NCBI RefSeq assembly: GCF_000328705.1
Contig: NC_019673.1
Span: 2,542,001-2,606,000, forward strand
From: Saccharothrix espanaensis DSM 44229
GTDB taxonomy: Bacteria > Actinomycetota > Actinomycetes > Mycobacteriales > Pseudonocardiaceae
DNA length: 64,000 nt
Direction of reading: 5' to 3'
The notes below the pieces were generated by a model, which ran no database searches, was not told the origin of the DNA, and worked only from the letters and a program-made list of their open reading frames with translations. Positions 8,787 through 17,049 of this stretch are shown piece after piece; the stretch's first letter is position 1; each line of letters begins with the position of its first letter. Both the position numbers and the translations under genes were made by a program.

Positions 8787-9244
8787 GCGGACCGACTCCG
8801 GCGCAAATCCTGGAAGCGGCGGGCGTGCCCTTTTCGTCTTTCCCGCACGCGCCCATCCGGACGTACGAGGACATCGAGCGCGAGTTGGCCCTGCCCGCCG
8901 AGCGGCTGCTCAAGACGCTGGCGTTCCGCGCCGAGGACCGGTTCGTCCTGGTGTCGATGCCGATGCTGCTGCCCGCCGGCTACGGCAAGATCGCCAAGGC
9001 CGCGGGCGTCTCGCGCTCGAAGCTGCGCCGCGCTGGGGAGGACGACCTGGCCGTGCTCGGCATGGCCCCCGGCGGCATCAGCCCGTTGACCGAGGTGGCC
9101 GACCGCACGGTGGTGTTCCACCCGTCGGTGCCGGAGATGGGCAAGGTCTACTGCGGCAGCGGCCGCGACGACGTGACCATCGAGGTCGACGCGGCCGCCC
9201 TGGTCGAGCTGGTCAAGCCGGTCATCACCGACGTGGCGAACTGA
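8783..9244 (+). CDS. YbaK/ProX-type aminoacyl-tRNA deacylase
   Basis: This 153-residue protein is a single YbaK/ProX (INS-type) editing domain, with the conserved lysine in LLKTLAF, then MLLPAGYGKIAKAAG and a glycine-rich GMAPGGISP. Such free-standing domains hydrolyse mischarged tRNA, classically tRNA(Pro) or tRNA(Cys/Pro) errors. Its ATG overlaps the MaoC stop (ATGA), making it the last gene of the operon. Placement beside enzymes that handle proline-derived chemistry suggests self-protection against a product that can be misacylated. That link is inference. Confidence 0.85.
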   Translation: MSGPTPAQILEAAGVPFSSFPHAPIRTYEDIERELALPAERLLKTLAFRAEDRFVLVSMPMLLPAGYGKIAKAAGVSRSKLRRAGEDDLAVLGMAPGGISPLTEVADRTVVFHPSVPEMGKVYCGSGRDDVTIEVDAAALVELVKPVITDVAN

Positions 9245-9254
9245 CGCACGGCCT

Positions 9255-10445
9255 TCACACCCGCACGAGTTCCGGCTCGCGCTCCCGGTGCAGCAGCGTG
9301 ACCAGCGGCCCGGTCATCATCGTGGTGAGCACGGCCATCAGCACCAGTTGCGAGTACAGGTCGCGGTCGAGCAGGCCGAGTTGCAGGCCGATGCTCAGGA
9401 TGACCAGCTCGGTCAGGCCACGGGTGTTGAGCAGGGTGCCCAGCGTCGCCGACTCCCGCCAGCCCAGCCGGCAGAGCCGGGCGGCGAGCACCGCGCCGGC
9501 GAACTTGCCACCGACCGCGACCAGCAGGATCAGCCCGAAGTCGGCGAAGCCGGACCAGGTGATCCGGGACAGGTCGACGTTGAGCCCGGCGACCACGAAG
9601 TAGACCGGCAGCAGCAGCACCTTGCCGACCTGCTCGATGCGCAGCGTCACGCCCGCCCGCAGGTCCGTCCCGTGCGGCATGACCAACCCGAACAGGAACG
9701 CGCCGAAGATGAAGTGCAGCCCCATCCACTCGGTCAGCGCGCTCCAGCCCAGCAACCCGATCAGCACCACGGCGAACATGTCCCGCCGGGAGTCCGCGAT
9801 CCGCGCCAGCAGCGGCCGCACCACCAGGAAGCCCACCAGGGCCAGCGGCAGCACCAGCAGCAGCCGCCACTGGTCGGACGTGCCCACGCCGAGCGTCGCG
9901 ATGGCCACCGCCAGCATCGACCACGCCAGCAGGTCGCCCAGCGCGGCACTGCCCAGCGCGAGCACGCCGACCTTCGACCCGCTCAGGTTCCAGTCGCCGA
10001 TCATCCGCGCCAGCACCGGGAACGCGGTCACCGCCATCGCCGTGCCCAGGTAGAGCACGAACGCCACGCGGTCGTCGTCGGGCCGCAGCGCGGTCGCCAG
10101 CAGCACGCCCAGCACGAACGGCGTCAGCATGGACCCCAGCGACAGCACGGTGATCGCGCCGAGCCGCTCGCGCAGCAGGTCCCGGTTGAACTCCAGGCCG
10201 ACCAGGAACATGAAGAACACCAGCCCGACGTTGGCCAGCGAGCTGAGCATCGGCCGGATGTCGGCCGGGAACACCAGGTCCGCGACCGCCCCGCCGAACA
10301 GGGTCGGTCCGACCAGCACGCCCGCCAGGATCTCGCCGACCACGGCGGGCTGCGCGAGCCGGGTGGCCAGCCGGCCCATCACGTTGGCCAGGGCGACGAT
10401 CGCGGCCAGCGCCACCAGCAGCGCGACCACCTGCTGGGAGCTCAC
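9255..10445 (-). CDS. CPA2-type cation:proton antiporter
   Basis: This 396-residue membrane protein has about twelve predicted hydrophobic segments. It contains VGEILAGVLVGP near residue 36 and FFMFLVGLEFNRDLL near 77, both typical of the KefB/GerN-like Na+(K+)/H+ exchanger domain; no TrkA-N domain follows. The gene converges on the deacylase gene with only 10 bp between stops. Its GTG overlaps the exporter stop by 4 bp (GTGA), so it is coupled to the EamA gene. It could energise or balance export of the cassette product, or be unrelated. Confidence 0.85.
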   Translation of the reverse strand: MSSQQVVALLVALAAIVALANVMGRLATRLAQPAVVGEILAGVLVGPTLFGGAVADLVFPADIRPMLSSLANVGLVFFMFLVGLEFNRDLLRERLGAITVLSLGSMLTPFVLGVLLATALRPDDDRVAFVLYLGTAMAVTAFPVLARMIGDWNLSGSKVGVLALGSAALGDLLAWSMLAVAIATLGVGTSDQWRLLLVLPLALVGFLVVRPLLARIADSRRDMFAVVLIGLLGWSALTEWMGLHFIFGAFLFGLVMPHGTDLRAGVTLRIEQVGKVLLLPVYFVVAGLNVDLSRITWSGFADFGLILLVAVGGKFAGAVLAARLCRLGWRESATLGTLLNTRGLTELVILSIGLQLGLLDRDLYSQLVLMAVLTTMMTGPLVTLLHREREPELVRV

Positions 10446-11338
10446 ACCGGCACCGGTTCACGCCTGCTGCGCGCGGGTCGCAGCCCGATCGCCAGGCCCA
10501 CCAGCACCAGGCACGCGCCGACCAGGTCGGCGGTCCGGGGCTGGCCGGTGCCCAGCACAACCGTGGAGACCACCGCGCCGACCGGCAGGAAACCGGAGAA
10601 CAGCCCGGCCTTGTCCGCGCCGAGCCGGGGCAGCGAGGAGTACCAGCACAGGAACGCGAACACCGTGACCACCACGGCCAGGTAGCCCAGGGCGAGCGCC
10701 TCGGCCGCGGTCGGCACCCGCACCAGGTCCGGCCCGTCGACGACCAGCCCGACCACGACCAGTTGCGGCACCGCCAGCGCCGCCGAGTACGCCGACACCC
10801 GGATCGCGCCGAGTCGGCCCAGCACCGGAAGCGCCAGCAGCGAGAACCCCGCCTCGCAGGCCAGCGCGCCGAACGCGAGCAGCAGCCCCAGCGCCGACCC
10901 GCCGCCGAACCCGCTGGTCACCGCGACCCCGACGACCACGACCACGGAGGCCAGCAGGACCCGGGGCGCGGGCTTGCGCCGCTCCATCACCGGGCCGAGC
11001 AGCGCCAGCACGATCGGCACCGCGGCCACCACCGTGCCCACGGTCGCCGGGTCGGCGGACCGGGTGCTCTCCACGATCAGCACGTTGAACGCCGTCAGCC
11101 CGGTCAGCGCGAGCGCCGCGAGGTAGAGGACCTCGCGCCGGGTGAGCCGGATCAGGCCCTTCCCGGACACCTGCGCCACCACGAGCAGCAGCAGCGCGCC
11201 GAACAGGTAGCGCACGGCCTGCCCGCCGTAGACGGGGTAGTCGTGCAGCGCGGGCGAGACGCCGGTCAGCGTGCCCACCAGGAACATCGCCGTCGCAGCG
11301 CCCAGCGCACCGCGTTGCACGTTGGTCAGGTTGAGCAA
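10442..11338 (-). CDS. EamA/DMT-family transporter, putative exporter
   Basis: This roughly 298-residue protein has ten hydrophobic segments in two repeated five-helix halves and a basic C-terminus, the EamA layout. Members export amino acids and small metabolites (RhtA, YdcZ relatives). The best start is uncertain: a TTG at 11338 gives the full first helix and an in-frame GTG lies 15 bases further in. It starts within a few bases of the stop of the LuxR-type regulator gene, so all three minus-strand genes probably form one operon. Export of a cassette amino acid would fit. Confidence 0.82.
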   Translation of the reverse strand: MLNLTNVQRGALGAATAMFLVGTLTGVSPALHDYPVYGGQAVRYLFGALLLLVVAQVSGKGLIRLTRREVLYLAALALTGLTAFNVLIVESTRSADPATVGTVVAAVPIVLALLGPVMERRKPAPRVLLASVVVVVGVAVTSGFGGGSALGLLLAFGALACEAGFSLLALPVLGRLGAIRVSAYSAALAVPQLVVVGLVVDGPDLVRVPTAAEALALGYLAVVVTVFAFLCWYSSLPRLGADKAGLFSGFLPVGAVVSTVVLGTGQPRTADLVGACLVLVGLAIGLRPARSRREPVPV

Positions 11339-11341
11339 GGT

Positions 11342-11992
11342 TCACGGCCTCCGTGCGGTTTCGGACAGTTCACCCACGTTGATCAGCCCGGTCTCGTAGG
11401 CGTAGGCGACCGCGCTCGCGCGGTTGGGCAGCCGGAGTTTGCGCAGCAGGTTCTGCACGTGGAACTTGACGGTGCTCTCGGTCAGCGACAGGTGCCGCGC
11501 CATCTCGGAGTTCGTCCGGCCGCCGACCAGCAGCCGCAGCACGTCGGTCTCCCGGCGGGTGATGCGCTCCAGCGGCGGTTCGCCCCGTTCCGCGGCGCGC
11601 GGCGCGGGCCCGGCGTAGAAGGCGTAGCCCGCGGCCAGCATCCGGATGGCGCTGAGGAACTCGTCCGGGCCGGACGTCAGCGGCAGCACGCCCACCCGGG
11701 GCGTGTCCGGCAGGACCGCGTTGTCGTCCACCACGAGCACGCTCGCCGAGGGTCGTCGGTCGAGGAACCTGCGCGCGGCCAGCGGTGCCCTCGGCACGTC
11801 GGCCAGACACCCGATCACCACGACGTCGGGCAGCTCCCGGGTGTGCCGGGCGAGGCTTTCGAAGGTGTCGACCTGGTGCGTGACCTCGATCCCGGGAGCC
11901 TCGTCCAGGATTTTTCGCATCCCGATCCGGAAAAGCGTTCTCCGCTCCGCCAGGATGATCCGGATGAGATTGCCGATGAGTGCGTTCTTCAC
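11342..11992 (-). CDS. LuxR/NarL-family regulator with atypical receiver domain
   Basis: This 216-residue protein has a receiver-like N-terminal half and a C-terminal LuxR HTH (ERITRRETDVLRLLVGGRTNSEMA, then STVKFHVQNLLRKL in the recognition region). The receiver lacks its phosphorylation site: the usual D at the end of beta-3 is glycine (PDVVVIG), and the acidic pair near the N-terminus reads A-E. I infer a ligand- or level-controlled orphan regulator. The GTG at 11992 (VKNALIGNLIRII) fits the domain; further upstream the frame is non-homologous. It heads the exporter operon and is the candidate controller of the cassette. Confidence 0.82.
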   Translation of the reverse strand: MKNALIGNLIRIILAERRTLFRIGMRKILDEAPGIEVTHQVDTFESLARHTRELPDVVVIGCLADVPRAPLAARRFLDRRPSASVLVVDDNAVLPDTPRVGVLPLTSGPDEFLSAIRMLAAGYAFYAGPAPRAAERGEPPLERITRRETDVLRLLVGGRTNSEMARHLSLTESTVKFHVQNLLRKLRLPNRASAVAYAYETGLINVGELSETARRP

Positions 11993-12847
11993 AGGACCGG
12001 CCCCCAAGCCTGGTGTGCGTGCGACGCAGCCGCCGGTGGCTCGGGCGGTCGTGGCGAAAGAATGCGCTCGACCGCCGTCACGAACGGCTTCGGCCCCCGG
12101 CCGCGCCCAGCCCCAGTGCTGCGCGGTCGTCCGGCGCACGATGTTCGATGTTTCGGTTGCCGTTCAGCGAGAACAGTTCTCCCGCGCCGTACCGGCCGGC
12201 GGTGACCCGCGGCCCGGCGTCGTCGGACGCGTCCGGCCTGCGACGGGTAATGCGGCGGGCTTACTTCCGTCGGCCATGCCTCCCCCAGTTCCCCCGTGAT
12301 TGTCCACCGTGGACCGAATCCCCCATGCCCGATCAATAGTTCACGTTTCGCACGATCAACACAACCTACCCGGGGAGATTGCGCCGAACGGTCGACGTGA
12401 ATGCGCCGCCGGACTGCGCCGCAATCTGTTTTCGGGCAGTCCGGCGAACCGGTCGGCGGAACCGACCGCCGCCGTCGTGGGGTACGCCCGACCTCGGTCG
12501 TCGCCGCGCCGGTCGCGGTGGTGCGGCCGGTCGCGACGGCGGGCCGCGCGGTGCCGGAGAGGCGGAGGTCCCACGTTTCGCGGTGGTGCCGACGGGTGCT
12601 CGGCTTCGACCGTACGCGTGGTTCGGACTGGTGTGGCCGATCCGCAGATCTGCGGTTACGTCGAGGTGGGATGGAATAGCCCGAAGGTGAGCCGGGATCG
12701 GCCGTCGGAGTGACGCCGGCGACGCACCGCGACAACGATCCGGGGCGACGGAGGGGAATCACCACAATGGGCCGGAAATAGGCGGGTGATTCACCGTCCC
12801 GACGCCTCGCCGGACGGCCCGGGGCGACTTCGGAATACCGCCGGGGG
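11993..12847. other. 855-bp intergenic region without a recognisable gene
   Basis: No frame shows convincing protein homology or codon bias. The stretch around 12300-12370 is distinctly lower in GC than its surroundings and holds two direct copies of cgatcaa about 24 bp apart. A perfect-arm palindrome, gtccaccgtggac, lies at 12302-12314. This probably contains the promoter of the LuxR/exporter operon and marks the edge of the biosynthetic cassette. Confidence 0.55.
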
Positions 12848-13684
12848 TCACCCGCCGAACGCGCGCAGCAGCGGGTTGTTCCGTGAACGGCGAAGTACGA
12901 CCAGTGACGTGGTCACGGTCGGCCGGGACAGCCGGCGGTAGGCGATGTTCGGCGCGGCCGGCAGTTCCGAGACCCGGTAGAGGACCGTCCACGACGGCGC
13001 GGCGCGGCCCAGGTCGGCCAATGTCCGCTGCAACGTGGTGAATTCGGGACCGAGCGGCTGGTCGGCGGGCAGCGCCGCGGTGACCAGCCGGTGGAACGGC
13101 GGGTTGCGGTCCGGCGGGGCCAGCCGCAGCGGCAGCGCGGCGAAGTGCTCCGGGTCGGGCTCGGGCTCGGCGGCCAGCGGGTGGTCGGCGGGCAGCGCCG
13201 CGTACAGCGGGTCCGTCCACACCGGGATGGTCGCCAGGTCGCGGGTCGGCGTGGCGGCCCGCACCAGCGCCGCGTCCAGCCGCCCGGAGCCGACGGCGGC
13301 CAGCCGCTCGGCGGGCGGGACCTGGGTGAGCCGCACCTCGACGCCGGGCGCGGCCAGCGCGGCCAGCACGTCGTGGACGCGCGGGTCGTTGAGCGTGCCC
13401 AGGCGCAGCACACCGGTCGTCCCGGCGGCGATCTCGGCGGCCACCCGGCGGGTCCGCTCGGCGGCGGCCAGCACCGCGTGCGCCTCGGGGAGCAGGCGCT
13501 CGCCGGCGGCGGTGAGCCGGGTGGTCCGGGTGGTCCGGGTGAACAGCGGCACGCCCAGCCCGCGTTCCAGCCGGCGGACCTGCTGGCTGACCGCGCTCTG
13601 CACGATGCCCAGCCGGGCGGCGGCCTTCGCGAAACCCCGCTCCTCGGCGACCGTGACGAAGTAGCGCAACTGCCGAAGTTCCAC
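12848..13684 (-). CDS. LysR-family transcriptional regulator
   Basis: This 278-residue protein starts MELRQLRYFVTVAEE and has the LysR HTH (FAKAAARLGIVQSAVSQQV), followed by a substrate-binding domain in which LRLGTLNDP and the VRLTQVPPAE region form the first lobe. It is divergent from a cupin gene with 108 bp between starts. LysR regulators commonly control the divergent neighbour, and a dyad in between supports that here. The ligand is unknown. Confidence 0.88.
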   Translation of the reverse strand: MELRQLRYFVTVAEERGFAKAAARLGIVQSAVSQQVRRLERGLGVPLFTRTTRTTRLTAAGERLLPEAHAVLAAAERTRRVAAEIAAGTTGVLRLGTLNDPRVHDVLAALAAPGVEVRLTQVPPAERLAAVGSGRLDAALVRAATPTRDLATIPVWTDPLYAALPADHPLAAEPEPDPEHFAALPLRLAPPDRNPPFHRLVTAALPADQPLGPEFTTLQRTLADLGRAAPSWTVLYRVSELPAAPNIAYRRLSRPTVTTSLVVLRRSRNNPLLRAFGG

Positions 13685-13731
13685 CGGTACCCCGATTCAT
13701 CACTTCCGGTGATCGCCGCCATCTGCAACTG

Positions 13732-13745
13732 CCGGTGGTCACCGG
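13732..13745. promoter_or_regulatory. Dyad ccggtg-gt-caccgg, candidate LysR operator
   Basis: Six-base perfect arms with a two-base centre lie between the divergent LysR and cupin starts, and a partial copy (acttccggtgat) lies about 20 bp to the left. Position and symmetry fit a LysR recognition/activation site. No binding data exist, and GC-rich dyads arise by chance fairly often. Confidence 0.4.
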
Positions 13746-13792
13746 CTTGTTCCCGGGATTGACTCGGGTCACGTCGTCGAAGGGGGAGCGCG

Positions 13793-14248
13793 GTGTTCCG
13801 CAACGAGAGTGCCGAGGTGGTCCGGCTGGCCGGGGGCAGCAGGTTCGAACTGCTCGCCGACGGGCCGGACACCGGGGGTGTGGTGGGCGCGAACCGGCTG
13901 GTGCTCGACGTCGGCGCGGACGGCGCGAAACCCCACTTCCACGCCCGGTCGTCGGAGGTGTTCTACGTCCTGGGCGGCGTGCTGGAAGTCCTCGTGGGCG
14001 ACCGGCGCACGACGGTGGCCGAGGGCGGTCTGCTCGTCGTGCCGCCGACCACGCCGCACGCGTTCGGCGCGGCGGCGGGGAGCCCGGCCGACGTGCTGGT
14101 GGTGATGACGCCGGGCGTGCGGCGGTTCGGCTACTTCCGGCACCTGGGCCGGATCGCCGCCGGCACCGACACGTTCGAGAACCTGGTGCCCAGGCAGGAG
14201 GAGTACGACGTGCACTTCGTGGACCTGCCGGACTGGCGCTCGATCTGA
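13793..14248 (+). CDS. Cupin-domain protein
   Basis: This 151-residue single cupin has motif 1 around KPHFHARSSEVFYVLGG, giving His, His and Glu metal ligands, and motif 2 around VPPTTPHAF. The last 40 residues form a tail with a Tyr/Phe-rich FGYFRHLGRI. Small cupins of this type are often dioxygenases, isomerases or sugar/metabolite-binding proteins; the substrate is not evident. The GTG start follows a gggggag site. Divergence from the LysR gene suggests it is the regulated target. Confidence 0.8.
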   Translation: MFRNESAEVVRLAGGSRFELLADGPDTGGVVGANRLVLDVGADGAKPHFHARSSEVFYVLGGVLEVLVGDRRTTVAEGGLLVVPPTTPHAFGAAAGSPADVLVVMTPGVRRFGYFRHLGRIAAGTDTFENLVPRQEEYDVHFVDLPDWRSI

Positions 14249-14260
14249 GGGCCGGTGCTC

Positions 14261-14274
14261 GACCGCCGGCGGTC
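14261..14274. terminator. Palindrome gaccgccggcggtc between convergent genes
   Basis: A perfect 14-bp palindrome lies in the 24-bp gap between the cupin stop and the stop of the convergent SDR gene, and touches the latter. It may act as a bidirectional terminator, but there is no loop and no T tract. Confidence 0.3.
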
Positions 14275-15187
14275 AGCGCCGGAACGTCTCGCGGATCGCG
14301 TCGTCCAGCACGCCCGGCCGGCCGACGCCGATGAACAGCTCGCGCAGCAGCAACCGGTCCACGTGCGCGGGGTCCAGGCCGGACTCCTTGCCCGAGAACC
14401 GGTGCGCGACGCCGGTCAGCCGCAGCAGACCCTTGAGTACCGCCGGGTGCAGCCGCCGCACCCGGCGCGGGCGGCCCGCGGCGTCGGCGATGCGGGAGAA
14501 CATCCCGTGCCACGTCATGTTCTCGTCGGCGACCGGGAGGTCCGCGCCGGACGCCTCCTCCAACGCCGTCACGGCCACCTCCGCCACCCGCTCGGCCGAG
14601 GTCGCGGCGCTCCCGCCGGGCGGCGCGACCAGCGGCCACCCGGACCGGGCCCACCGGTCCAGCGGGCCCGCCCAGTTCGGCAGCCGGTCCCCGGCGCGGC
14701 CGAACACGAACGGCAGTTCCAGCACGGCCACCGGGAACCCGGCGGCCTCCCGGGCGGCGCGGGCCTGCTCGACCCGGCTGCGCAGGTACGGGTGCAGCTC
14801 GGTGAGCCGCCAGTCCGGGTGCTCGCGGTGGAAGTGCGCGTAGTACGAGCCGAGCACGACGCCCCGGCTCAGCCCCTCCTCGCGGGCGGCGGTGAACAGC
14901 TCCCGCACCGGCGCCACGTTGCCCCGGTGGAACGCCGGGTAGGCGGGCCGGCGCGGGATGCTCCGGTCGTCCACGCCCGCCGCGAACACCACACCGTCGT
15001 GCCCGGCCACCAGCGGACGCAGGTCCGCGGCGTCGGCCGAGGTCACGTCCAGCACGTGGTCGAGCCCCGCGCGACGGGTGCGGGCGGCGGTGGTCGCCTC
15101 GTGCCCACGCGCGCGGAGCCGCTCCACGACGTGCTGACCGACCAAGCCACTCGCACCCACCACGAGGATCCGCATGTCGGTGATCAT
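14273..15187 (-). CDS. NAD(P)-dependent epimerase/SDR-family oxidoreductase
   Basis: This 304-residue protein has the extended-SDR nucleotide motif GASGLVGQHV near the N-terminus (after MRILVV) and GSYYAHF followed by LTELHPYLRSRVEQ, where the catalytic Tyr/Ser region lies although the exact YxxxK is not kept. A PFVFGRAGDRLPNW segment resembles the substrate loop of dihydroflavonol-reductase-like enzymes. ATG at 15187 (MITDMRIL) and ATG at 15175 are both possible; neither has a strong ribosome site. Its start region overlaps upstream sequence of the divergent ATP-grasp gene. Substrate unknown. Confidence 0.8.
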   Translation of the reverse strand: MITDMRILVVGASGLVGQHVVERLRARGHEATTAARTRRAGLDHVLDVTSADAADLRPLVAGHDGVVFAAGVDDRSIPRRPAYPAFHRGNVAPVRELFTAAREEGLSRGVVLGSYYAHFHREHPDWRLTELHPYLRSRVEQARAAREAAGFPVAVLELPFVFGRAGDRLPNWAGPLDRWARSGWPLVAPPGGSAATSAERVAEVAVTALEEASGADLPVADENMTWHGMFSRIADAAGRPRRVRRLHPAVLKGLLRLTGVAHRFSGKESGLDPAHVDRLLLRELFIGVGRPGVLDDAIRETFRR

Positions 15188-15329
15188 CCACTGTTCAGGG
15201 CCCTTGGCAATCCCCTCGGCCCACCACCCGTGGCGGCACCCCCGCACCGGTTCAGGCCCCGGCGAGCCGGCGCGGGCCGTCGTCCGGCCCCTGCGCGGGG
15301 TCGCCGGGCCTCGTGCTTGGCTGTGCCGC

Positions 15330-16121
15330 GTGGCGCGTTTTCAGGAGACGGGGCAGCGGCACTTCGTCGCTCAGATCGAGCAGGCGGGTGTGGAAGCCGG
15401 GGCCGAGGTGCGCTGGCACAGCGACCACTGGCTGGCCGAGCTGGTCACCGACGAGCGGCGGGCGTTGATCATCGGGCAGGTGTTCCCGCTGAACAACGCG
15501 GCGGCGGCGCAGATCGCGACGGACAAGGTGGCGACCTGCGCGCTGCTCGCCGCCGCGGGCCTGCCGGCCGTGCCGCACCACCTGCTGCGGTTCCGGAACC
15601 TGCCCGACCCGGTCGCGCTGACCCGCGAGCTGGTCGGGCTGCCCGCCGTCCTCAAACCGCACCGGGAGAGCAGCGGCGTGGACGTGCTGCGGGCCGTGGA
15701 CGAGGCGCAGGCCCGCACGGCGCTGGCCCACCTGGCGAGCCGGTACCGGGCGATCGCGGTCTCGCCGTTCCTGCCGATCGAGGACGAGTTCCGGCTGGTC
15801 GTGCTCGACGGCGAGGTGCTGCTGGTCTACCGCAAGGTGACCGCGCCGGGGGAGTGGCGGCACAACCTGCACTTCGGCGCGCGGCCCGAACTCGACGTCG
15901 ACCCGGCGGCGCTGCCCGCGCTGACCTCGTTGGCCCTGGCCGCCATGCGGGCGCTGGACCTGCGGTTCGCGAGCGTGGACGTGGCGGTGGTCGCCGGCCG
16001 GCCGAGCGTGCTGGAGGTCAACAGCGGCGTGATCCTGGAGCACTTCAGCCACGCCGGCGACCGCCACCGGGCGCTCGCGGCCGACGTCTACCGCGCCGCC
16101 GTGCGGGCCTGCCTGGCGTAG
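15330..16121 (+). CDS. ATP-grasp family carboxylate-amine ligase (RimK-like)
   Basis: This 263-residue protein has an ATP-grasp core: TDKVATCALLAAAGLP, then the lysine-bearing VLKPHRESSGVDV, SPFLPIEDEFRLVVLDGEV and the Mg-binding VLEVNSGVILEHF. Relatives join a carboxylate to an amine with ATP (RimK, cyanophycin-synthetase-like, or small peptide ligases). No carrier or peptide partner gene is adjacent. The GTG at 15330 (VARFQETGQRHF) is chosen because homology starts there; the frame stays open to about 15174, overlapping the SDR gene start. Confidence 0.8.
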   Translation: MARFQETGQRHFVAQIEQAGVEAGAEVRWHSDHWLAELVTDERRALIIGQVFPLNNAAAAQIATDKVATCALLAAAGLPAVPHHLLRFRNLPDPVALTRELVGLPAVLKPHRESSGVDVLRAVDEAQARTALAHLASRYRAIAVSPFLPIEDEFRLVVLDGEVLLVYRKVTAPGEWRHNLHFGARPELDVDPAALPALTSLALAAMRALDLRFASVDVAVVAGRPSVLEVNSGVILEHFSHAGDRHRALAADVYRAAVRACLA

Positions 16122-16141
16122 TCGCGTCCCGTCGACAGGGC

Positions 16142-16213
16142 GGCGGACACCGACCGGTCGGCGGACGCTGTCCGGCTGGCGGACACCGACCGGTCAGCAG
16201 ACGCTGTCGGTCG
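16142..16213. repeat. 36-bp imperfect tandem repeat, two copies
   Basis: Copies at 16142-16177 and 16178-16213 share ggcggacaccgaccggtc and then diverge by a few bases. The second copy overlaps the stop codon of the secreted SBP56-like fragment, so the repeat seems to have replaced or interrupted that gene's 3' part. Confidence 0.8.
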
Positions 16214-16658
16214 GCTTCGGGTTGACGAGGCCGAACAGCGGGCGCAGCCGCAGGCCCAGCCACGTGCCGCAGTGGCCCGCGTAGACCGTGTCACCCTTGT
16301 GCCACACGTACTGCATGTGGTGCGGCTCGTTCTCCACCAGCGGCCCGACGGTGGCCGTGTTGACCACCTTGCCGTAGCTCGGCGACCCCTCGGTGGCGTC
16401 GATGACGGCCAGGAAGTCGGGGCCGGGCAAGGCGTTCACGATCTTGCCCAGCCCGTCCGACGCCGCCGCCGCGCCGCGGACGAGGTGGTTCTTCACCCAG
16501 TACTGCTTGCCGTCCGACGCGGTCTTCGAGTCGGTGGTCGTCTGGACGTCCGCGTACGCGGCGGTGCTCTCCCCGGTGTAGGTCACCGCACCGGCGGCGA
16601 GAACCGCCGCCAGGGCGCTGATCAGCATTTTTCGCCTTCGCGGCGAGCTGGACAACAT
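16194..16658 (-). pseudogene. Secreted SBP56-like (selenium-binding/methanethiol oxidase) protein, C-terminally truncated
   Basis: The 154-residue frame starts with a signal peptide (basic SSPRRRK then a hydrophobic Ala/Leu core) after a gaggggt ribosome site. It then reads like the N-terminus of actinobacterial SBP56 proteins: NHLVRGAAAASDGLGKIV, LPGPDFLAVIDATEGSPSYG and NEPHHMQYVWHKGDTVYAG. Full family members exceed 400 residues; here homology fades after DTVYAG and ends at PKPTDSVC at a tandem repeat. I infer a deletion that removed the propeller. A short secreted protein could still be made. Confidence 0.6.
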
Positions 16659-17049
16659 GCAGACCCCTCGTTGACTGGAATAGGTCCGGTGCCCCGGAAT
16701 GGATTCGTGAATGGGTGCGGCGAATGGTCGAAATGGTCTCGACGGCCCTGGGGTGTCAAACCGCGACCAGTGGGTGAGACGCCGACAGGCGGCGGGCAGA
16801 TTCCCCCGAACGGTGCATTGCGTTGCTGCGCGATTGCGGCGGAAATCCGAACGGACAGTTAACTCCACAGTTCAGCAAGGGTGTACTTCGCTTACGCAGG
16901 GTCATCGGACGTCCGTGGTGCCGAACGTTCCCGAATGAACCCGCACGATCCGGGCCGGCCGTCCGGCGAACCCGTCGGGCACATTCGAATCTTTTCGCCC
17001 GGTCGACCAGTTGTCCGGGTGTACCGACCGACCTCGGAAAGGAAGCGGA
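16659..17049. other. 391-bp divergent intergenic region
   Basis: No gene is seen. The region lies between the secreted SBP56-like fragment and the XRE/GIY-YIG gene, is lower in GC in places (16700-16740 and 16980-17000, with ttcgaa), and should hold both promoters. A clear ribosome site (aaggaag) at about 17039-17045 precedes the GTG at 17050. Confidence 0.5.

Noticed and set aside
12300-12713. 137-residue plus-strand frame in the cassette-edge intergenic region
   Set aside because: It lacks codon bias, ribosome site and recognisable domain, and crosses a lower-GC promoter-like stretch.
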